Shown here piece by piece: positions 59,206 to 64,000 of a stretch of 64,000 bases of DNA. The stretch lies in the NCBI GenBank assembly GCA_905372305.1, contig CAJPOP010000003.1, positions 73,369 through 137,368 of the forward strand, in the 5' to 3' direction. Source of the stretch: Candidatus Saccharimonadota bacterium. Its GTDB lineage: Bacteria > Patescibacteriota > Saccharimonadia > Saccharimonadales > Saccharimonadaceae. A program made the translations under genes and the position numbers. Positions within the stretch are counted from its first letter, which is position 1, and each line of letters starts with the position of its first letter. The notes under the pieces were generated by a model. That model worked only from the letters and a program-made list of their open reading frames with translations, searched no databases and was not told the DNA's origin.

Positions 59206-60519
59206 TCATTCAAATATTTTCTTAGTAACCTCAGCTTTAGAGTGCTCTAACTCGTCTTCATCGTAATATGTCGGGCTATTGATGCTAACGTCCGCCGGCG
59301 CATAGATCTTAAACCTAACTGGCGCGCCAAACATATGACAACTACCGAAGAACATCGTTCGCGGACACTCTTCCTCGACGGACAATATCAGCCGGTCGCC
59401 ATCGCGGCGAGCTTTGATAGTCGGTTGTTTGACGCTTGGCAAATCTACATAGTTTGCTTCGACTCGCAGCTTGTCAGAGTCTGTACGAACTACGCTGCCT
59501 GTCGATCCTTCAATGACAATTGACTTAACACCATTTGTATCCGGCATTTTAACGTCCATTTTCCTCATCAAACGCTGCACTTCATAGGAAAATTCCGAGC
59601 CAGCCTGCATACCGAAAACCCCAGCGCCCGCCATGCTCATAGAAATAACAATCGTCGCTGTAATCATCGCGATCATAGACACGCGATTCATCGTCCATGT
59701 AAATACGCTGCGCGCCAGCACCATACCCAGCACCACCGCCGCGACGCCGCCAATCACCAGCGAGATCCATAAGCCCCAGGCCCACATTTGCACGCCCAAG
59801 CCGCCAAGCCAGTTAATTGCTGAGATGCCAAATGCGCCGCCGACAATCAGCCCAATCAGCAAAGCCAGCGTCATTAAGAAAATCAGCGCACCGCTGGAGT
59901 AGCGAAAAACCTTAGCGATAGCCGTTACTCTACTGCCGTCAGCTGCCGCCGAAGCTTCATCGACTGCCGCTTTTTTAAGCGCCGCTAAAGTCACTGGCTC
60001 GCCGCGCATCCGAAGCTTGTCCGACGCCGTTCGCGCTGGCGGCATCGACAGCCACATCACCACATAAATCAGTACTGCCGTACCAAATGTCATAAACGGC
60101 GAGATAATGGCAATTAACCGCACCCACAGCGGATTGATATTAAAATACGCCGCCACGCCCGCACAGACGCCACCGATAATCGCGTTATCTGGATCGCGCA
60201 TCAATTGTCTCGCTGGCTTATCATCAATATCTTTATCTTCTATCTCGTCAATTGCTTCGCTGGCATCGTCCGAAAAATCGCGCGGTTCACCCATTTGTTT
60301 TTGCACCGCCAGGACGTCATCGTTGCCAATCACGCCGTCCTTTGACACGCCGCGCTCCGCCAAAAGCTCCACCATTCGCGCTTCGATTTCCCGCATAGCT
60401 TCTGGCTCGGCGTGCATGTTTTTCTGAATTAAATTAAGATATTTCTCCAATGATTTTTTGGCATCAACTTCCACGCTAAACGGCGTTTTCGCCAAATGGA
60501 TTCTGGTTATTTCTTTCAT
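59206..60519 (-). CDS. PspC-domain membrane protein
   Basis: 437 residues. An N-terminal helical domain (about 15-95) resembling HAAS-type signalling regions (MREIEARMVELLAERGVSKD) precedes a PspC domain (RDPDNAIIGGVCAGVAAYFN) with an amphipathic/TM helix, four further membrane segments (165-300) and a C-terminal beta-rich external part ending in CPRTMFFGSCHMFG and following strands. PspC proteins sense or buffer envelope stress. AAAGGAG is 7 nt before the ATG; overlaps padR by 4 nt. Confidence 0.8.
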   Translation of the reverse strand: MKEITRIHLAKTPFSVEVDAKKSLEKYLNLIQKNMHAEPEAMREIEARMVELLAERGVSKDGVIGNDDVLAVQKQMGEPRDFSDDASEAIDEIEDKDIDDKPARQLMRDPDNAIIGGVCAGVAAYFNINPLWVRLIAIISPFMTFGTAVLIYVVMWLSMPPARTASDKLRMRGEPVTLAALKKAAVDEASAAADGSRVTAIAKVFRYSSGALIFLMTLALLIGLIVGGAFGISAINWLGGLGVQMWAWGLWISLVIGGVAAVVLGMVLARSVFTWTMNRVSMIAMITATIVISMSMAGAGVFGMQAGSEFSYEVQRLMRKMDVKMPDTNGVKSIVIEGSTGSVVRTDSDKLRVEANYVDLPSVKQPTIKARRDGDRLILSVEEECPRTMFFGSCHMFGAPVRFKIYAPADVSINSPTYYDEDELEHSKAEVTKKIFE

Positions 60520-60863
60520 CGCTTTGCTCCTTTCTCGAGATTTTTCAGCGAATTATTTAACAGTTTTATCCGATCTTTCAATTCGTCCACCAATTGCTTG
60601 CCATTGTCAGTCAGCGAATAATATTTGCGCGGCGGACCTTGCTCGCTTTCCTGCCATTCGTGCTGCAAATAGCCGTATTTTTGCAAGCGGCTGAGTAGCG
60701 GGTAAATCGTTCCTTCAACCACCATCAGCTCCGACTCGCTCAATTGCTTCACAATGTCGCCGGTATATTGCGGTTGTTTAGCACAAACTAGCAGCACACA
60801 GTAGACCAAAAATCCTTTGCGCAGCTGAATCGCCAAGCTTTCAGCGTAAGCACTAACGTCCAT
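60516..60863 (-). CDS. PadR-family transcriptional regulator
   Basis: 115 residues from the ATG at 60863 (MDVSAYAESLAIQLRKGF), preceded by GGAGAG. Winged helix: LSESELMVVEGTIYPLLSRL (recognition helix) and GPPRKYYSLTDNGKQLVDEL (wing) are typical, followed by a dimerisation helix. Overlaps the ABC ATPase gene by 11 nt. Probably represses this operon through the palindrome in its promoter. Confidence 0.9.
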   Translation of the reverse strand: MDVSAYAESLAIQLRKGFLVYCVLLVCAKQPQYTGDIVKQLSESELMVVEGTIYPLLSRLQKYGYLQHEWQESEQGPPRKYYSLTDNGKQLVDELKDRIKLLNNSLKNLEKGAKR

Positions 60864-61551
60864 GTTTTCTCTCCTCTGGCACGGTCGATTTTTCAACCCG
60901 CCCGTCTTTAATTATAATCTGATAATCGCATTTTTTCGCCAGGTCGGCATCGTGTGTCACCACAATCAGCGTGACACCCTTTTGCTTGTTATAATCAAAT
61001 AGCAATTCTTCCACTTTGGCGCCAGTTTCGCTGTCCAGGTTGCCGGTCGGCTCGTCAGCAAAGATGATTTGCGGATCGCCGACAATTGCCCGAGCAATGG
61101 CCAAGCGCTGCTTTTGCCCGCCCGACAGGTCTTTGGCACGATTCTTGCGCTTATCGTACAAATCCACCGCCTTGAGTGCCGTGTTGATTTTATGCGCTCG
61201 CTTTTTCCGTGGCAGCCGTGCAATTTCCAGCGGCAAACTGACATTGTCAATCACACTCTCATTGCCTTGGACAAAAAAGCTCTGAAAGATAAAGCCGATT
61301 TTCTTGGCGCGAAACTCATCGACACGCTTCGGCTTTAGCTGCAAGATGTCTTGCCCGTCGATGATCACCTGACCATGCTGTGGCCTGTCCAGCCCAGAGA
61401 TCGCGTGCATCAGCGTCGATTTTCCAGAACCAGATTTGCCGAGGATCGCCACGCTCGCGCCCGTCGGAATGTTCAAGCTGACATTTTTCAGTGCCGTAAA
61501 TTGGTTTTTCTTTTTGCCATAAATTTTCGTCACATTCTTTAGTTCAATCAT
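60853..61551 (-). CDS. ABC transporter ATP-binding protein (MacB/LolD type)
   Basis: 232 residues. Walker A GKSGSGKSTLMHAISGL, Q-loop FIFQSFFVQGNESVIDN, signature LSGGQKQRLAIARA, Walker B IIFADEPTGNLDSETG, His in VVTHDADLA. Typical of efflux or lipoprotein-type exporters acting with an FtsX-like permease, here the next gene upstream. AGGAG is 7 nt before the ATG. Confidence 0.92.
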   Translation of the reverse strand: MIELKNVTKIYGKKKNQFTALKNVSLNIPTGASVAILGKSGSGKSTLMHAISGLDRPQHGQVIIDGQDILQLKPKRVDEFRAKKIGFIFQSFFVQGNESVIDNVSLPLEIARLPRKKRAHKINTALKAVDLYDKRKNRAKDLSGGQKQRLAIARAIVGDPQIIFADEPTGNLDSETGAKVEELLFDYNKQKGVTLIVVTHDADLAKKCDYQIIIKDGRVEKSTVPEERKHGR

Positions 61552-61561
61552 GATCTCTCTC

Positions 61562-62860
61562 CTATTCCGTCCTTAACGCCTCAATTGGGTCTAATTTTGT
61601 CGCTTTGCGGCTCGGCAGCCAGCCGGAAATAACCGCCATCGCCACCAGACCAATCACCAGCAAACCAATGTGCAGCGGATTAATCACCAGCAAGTTCGTC
61701 CCTGCGCTTAACTTCAGCGCGCTGGCAATCACTGGATTCAGCAGCGTCACCAAACTTGCCAGTCCGACACCAATCAAGCCGCCCAGCAAACCAACCCACG
61801 CCGCTTCGTAGCGGAATAATTTGCCAATATCGCGGCCGCTCATTCCCAGCGCCTTCATCAACCCAATTTGGCTGGTTCGCTCCAATACTGAAATATACAT
61901 GGTGTTGATAATCCCGAACACGCTCGCCAGCAGCGCCAAACCGCCGAATCCCGCCAGCGCCGCTTGCGCCGCGTTGACCATGGTGAGCAGCGTCTTGCGC
62001 ACATCCTGAATCGAATAGGCGCTGTAGTCTTTGCTAATTTCGTCCTTCACCGCATCGATATTTTTCTCATCATCAACCGACACCAGAGCCGTCGAATACT
62101 CGTTCGGCTGGCTTTTGTCGTGGCTAAATTCGTAGATTTCCTTAGCGTCAGCGGTCGAGATTCGCAGCGTCGGCTGATAGTACAAAATCGTATCCGACTC
62201 TTTGTCAACCGCAGTAATTTTCAGCGACATCTCCTTAGCAACCTCGCCGCTCTGCTCCGCACTACGCAAACCCAACGTAATCGTCTGTCCAATCGCCGAC
62301 TGCGCGTCCTTGAAGCCCAGTTGCTTGACATAAGTCTCCGGGATGATAATCTCGCCCGGCTTTGGCATGAAATCATCCAGCTTGCCAGCCGCCAATTCTG
62401 CCCGCGTTTTATCGGCCTTTACTGCTACTTCCAAGGCAAATTTCTTACCATTACCCGAACTCTGAGCATACGCCACGCCGGCAGTTGAATACGCCGGAGT
62501 AACCGTTTGTACATGCGAAATTTTTCGAAGTTTAGTAATATCAGCATCGCTCATTGAATACTTGCTACGACGCGCTACCTTTTGTTTATCCAGCTGTTCT
62601 TCGCCAGTCTCTTCCGACGTATTGTACTCTGGCAGTTCTTCTTTCTTCTCTGACTCGATTTTTTTATTGACCATAATCACTTTTTTATCGCCAGCCGCAT
62701 CAACCATACTATTGGTATATAACCGACCGCCCTCGCCAGCCATCAGCGCCAAGCTAATCGTAAACGCCCCGACGGAAATCGCCAATGACGTCAAAATTGT
62801 CCGGCCTTTCGACTGGCGAAGATTCCGCCCCGCCCGCTTGATGATATCGATTCTTCTCAT
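61562..62860 (-). CDS. MacB-type ABC transporter permease
   Basis: 432 residues. TM1 (about 20-42), a large external MacB periplasmic-like domain (43-300), then three TM helices with the FtsX-like core LLASVFGIINTMYISVLERT, SQIGLMKALGMSGRDI and WLPSRKATKLDPIEALRTE. Exports a peptide, drug or lipid with its ATPase. AAGGAG is 6 nt before the ATG. First gene of the permease-ATPase-PadR-PspC operon. Confidence 0.9.
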   Translation of the reverse strand: MRRIDIIKRAGRNLRQSKGRTILTSLAISVGAFTISLALMAGEGGRLYTNSMVDAAGDKKVIMVNKKIESEKKEELPEYNTSEETGEEQLDKQKVARRSKYSMSDADITKLRKISHVQTVTPAYSTAGVAYAQSSGNGKKFALEVAVKADKTRAELAAGKLDDFMPKPGEIIIPETYVKQLGFKDAQSAIGQTITLGLRSAEQSGEVAKEMSLKITAVDKESDTILYYQPTLRISTADAKEIYEFSHDKSQPNEYSTALVSVDDEKNIDAVKDEISKDYSAYSIQDVRKTLLTMVNAAQAALAGFGGLALLASVFGIINTMYISVLERTSQIGLMKALGMSGRDIGKLFRYEAAWVGLLGGLIGVGLASLVTLLNPVIASALKLSAGTNLLVINPLHIGLLVIGLVAMAVISGWLPSRKATKLDPIEALRTE

Positions 62861-62885
62861 ACCTTACTCCTTATAGTTTTATTGT

Positions 62886-62924
62886 ACATAGTACTATGTT
62901 ATACAAGGTACTGTTAAATGTCAA
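62886..62924 (-). promoter_or_regulatory. ABC-PadR-PspC operon promoter with palindrome
   Basis: TTGACA (62919-62924), 17 nt, TAACAT (62896-62901). The palindrome acatag-ta-ctatgt (62886-62899) overlaps the -10 and start region, flanked by ttgta and acaa; a good candidate PadR operator. Confidence 0.7.
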
Positions 62925-63020
62925 GCTATTTTGATTATTTTACAACCCGAATAGCAACCTACCCCTTAGAATTCTTCGATTTTTATTTTTATTTTACAGC
63001 AAGCCGAGAGATTACCTACC

Positions 63021-63974
63021 CTATTCCTCGTCATATTCATCCTCAATCTCCTGGTCCAAAATCTCTTCAATCACGTCCTCCAGCGTGATAATCCCCAGCT
63101 CATTCTCGTCATCCATCACCACAAACAGATGATTGCGAGTTTGGATAAATCGGCTTAGCACCGTGTCCAGCCGCGACCGCGCGTCGATGTCGTGAATCTT
63201 ATCCCGGTACAATTGACTGACTGGCAGCGGCAACTCGCGCCCTGCCACATCCTTGACATATAAAATCCCCGCCAGCCGCCCATCATCACGCACCGGGATT
63301 CGCGAATGTCCAGTGTGTTTAATCTGCGCTAGTAGCGTCGCGTCCAGCTCATCATCCAGATCCACGGTAAATACCTCATCCATCGGCGTTACCAAATCGC
63401 CAGCTGTCTTTTTACTGAATTGCAGCGCGCCCGAAGCAATCCGGCTTTCATCGTAATCGACCGGACTATCCGACCGCTCAGCATGCTCATGAATAATCTG
63501 TTCCAACTCCTGATGTGAATACAGCTGCGGCGTTTCCTTGCCTAGCCAGCGGTTCAGTAGCTTCGACATCGGACGAGCCAACGGCCAAAATAACACATAA
63601 ATCACATCCAGCAGCCAAAAGAAATGCCGCACAAAACGGTAGCCGCGTTGAGTAAAAATCGCCTGCGGCAAAATCTCGCCAAACATCGTGATCAGTAATG
63701 TGGCAATCAACCCGCCAACCACGCCGTTCGTCATATTACCCAGCAAAATCGACATCGCCGTATTGACGCCAACGTTACCCAGCAAAATACAAAAGATCAG
63801 ATAATATCCATCTTTGCGGTAGCGGTAGACTCGTGCAGCAATTGCGTCGCCCTGCCGGGCCTTGCGCCGCAAATCATCCGGCCGCGCCATCATCAGCCCA
63901 ATATTAAGACCTGAAAACGACCCCGACAGCACCAGCAGCAGCACCGCCATCGCCAATAATAAAATATCAGACAC
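63021..63974 (-). CDS. CNNM/CBS-domain transporter (HlyC/CorC family)
   Basis: 317 residues. N-terminal CNNM domain with about four membrane helices (LLLAMAVLLLVLSGSFSGLN, FGEILPQAIFTQRGYRF), an acidic helix, then a pair of CBS domains (VTPMDEVFTVDLDDELD, TLEDVIEEILDQEIEDEYDE) that usually bind adenine nucleotides. The C-terminal CorC domain is absent. Likely Mg2+-related. GTG start at 63974 follows the previous stop by 2 nt; the frame is open upstream to the edge, so an earlier start cannot be excluded. Confidence 0.85.
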   Translation of the reverse strand: MSDILLLAMAVLLLVLSGSFSGLNIGLMMARPDDLRRKARQGDAIAARVYRYRKDGYYLIFCILLGNVGVNTAMSILLGNMTNGVVGGLIATLLITMFGEILPQAIFTQRGYRFVRHFFWLLDVIYVLFWPLARPMSKLLNRWLGKETPQLYSHQELEQIIHEHAERSDSPVDYDESRIASGALQFSKKTAGDLVTPMDEVFTVDLDDELDATLLAQIKHTGHSRIPVRDDGRLAGILYVKDVAGRELPLPVSQLYRDKIHDIDARSRLDTVLSRFIQTRNHLFVVMDDENELGIITLEDVIEEILDQEIEDEYDEE

Positions 63975-63976
63975 GG

Positions 63977-64000
63977 TTACCAGCCGCCGCCTCCGCCTCC
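63977..64000 (-). CDS. C-terminal tip of a glycine-rich protein, partial
   Basis: The last eight codons before the right edge, on the minus strand, read GGGGGGW followed by TAA (63977-63979). A Gly run ending near the C-terminus is common in TPM-domain (YgcG-like) membrane proteins, but too little is present for assignment. Its stop lies 2 nt before the GTG of the transporter gene, so the two are probably co-transcribed. Confidence 0.5.
   Translation of the reverse strand, partial: GGGGGGW

Noticed and set aside
1..64000. CRISPR array, phage or rRNA operon
   Set aside because: No regularly spaced repeats, no phage structural genes and no rRNA-like sequence were seen.

Overview
The window looks like a chromosomal segment of a Patescibacteria (CPR) bacterium, most likely Candidatus Saccharibacteria (TM7). 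This is inferred from several things: a compact layout with mostly one strand coding, a reduced division and cell-wall (dcw) cluster, many short overlapping genes, a DUF5654-like relic, many lineage-specific hydrophilic proteins, and an unusually high number of genes whose -10 box lies only 6 to 8 nt before the start codon (leaderless mRNAs). A release factor 2 gene is present and TGA is used as a normal stop, so this is not a UGA-recoding Gracilibacteria or Absconditabacteria genome. No rRNA, tRNA or CRISPR array was recognised.

Layout, left to right. 1-2009: 5'-truncated VirD4/TraG-like coupling ATPase (+). 2020-4071: an Excalibur-domain protein, a deoxyribosyltransferase-like protein and a DUF2726 protein. 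4072-4990: a decayed stretch with remains of two small membrane-protein genes. 4991-13346: the dcw cluster, read leftwards as mraZ, rsmH, a 23-codon ORF, ftsL, ftsI, mraY, ftsW, murG, ftsQ; the mraZ promoter carries four TGGGTA boxes and a 237-bp inverted-repeat element sits between mraZ and rsmH. 13566-18709: a promoter-led block of five unfamiliar proteins, including a possible clan-CD peptidase and a phosphoribosyltransferase-like protein. 18825-25092: DUF3137-like protein, Pif1-type helicase, DUF4868 (KwaB-like) protein, RNase HI and a divergent RelA/SpoT-like protein. 25168-34199: YvcK, SDR, three Nudix enzymes, a glutamine amidotransferase, Hsp20 with a CIRCE operator, a zincin-like protein, CYTH, a histidine phosphatase, an AbrB-Doc toxin-antitoxin pair and a TPR-like membrane protein. 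34200-40447: glyQS, recO, a response regulator and kinase, xseAB and a flippase-like protein. 40495-42156: a Trm11-like methyltransferase carrying a 102-bp in-frame palindromic insertion, then rpmA. 42233-45013: two lineage-specific genes with near-identical promoters, one of them an FHA-domain gene cut by an in-frame TGA, and a response regulator. 45017-51689: S41 protease, CHAP hydrolase, ftsX, ftsE, prfB, murD. 51774-59158: a repeat microprotein, M16 peptidase, secA, hpf, a coiled-coil protein, serS, uppP. 59206-62860: PspC protein, PadR regulator and ABC transporter operon. 63021-64000: CNNM/CBS transporter and the C-terminal tip of a glycine-rich protein.

Functionally most of the window is envelope growth and division: lipid II synthesis (mraY, murG, murD, uppP), septal synthesis (ftsW, ftsI, ftsL, ftsQ), FtsEX with a neighbouring CHAP hydrolase, secretion (SecA) and envelope-stress genes. 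The most unusual observations are the palindromic insertion with 7-bp direct repeats inside the methyltransferase, the leaderless promoter architecture, the TGA-split FHA gene and the unfamiliar five-gene block.
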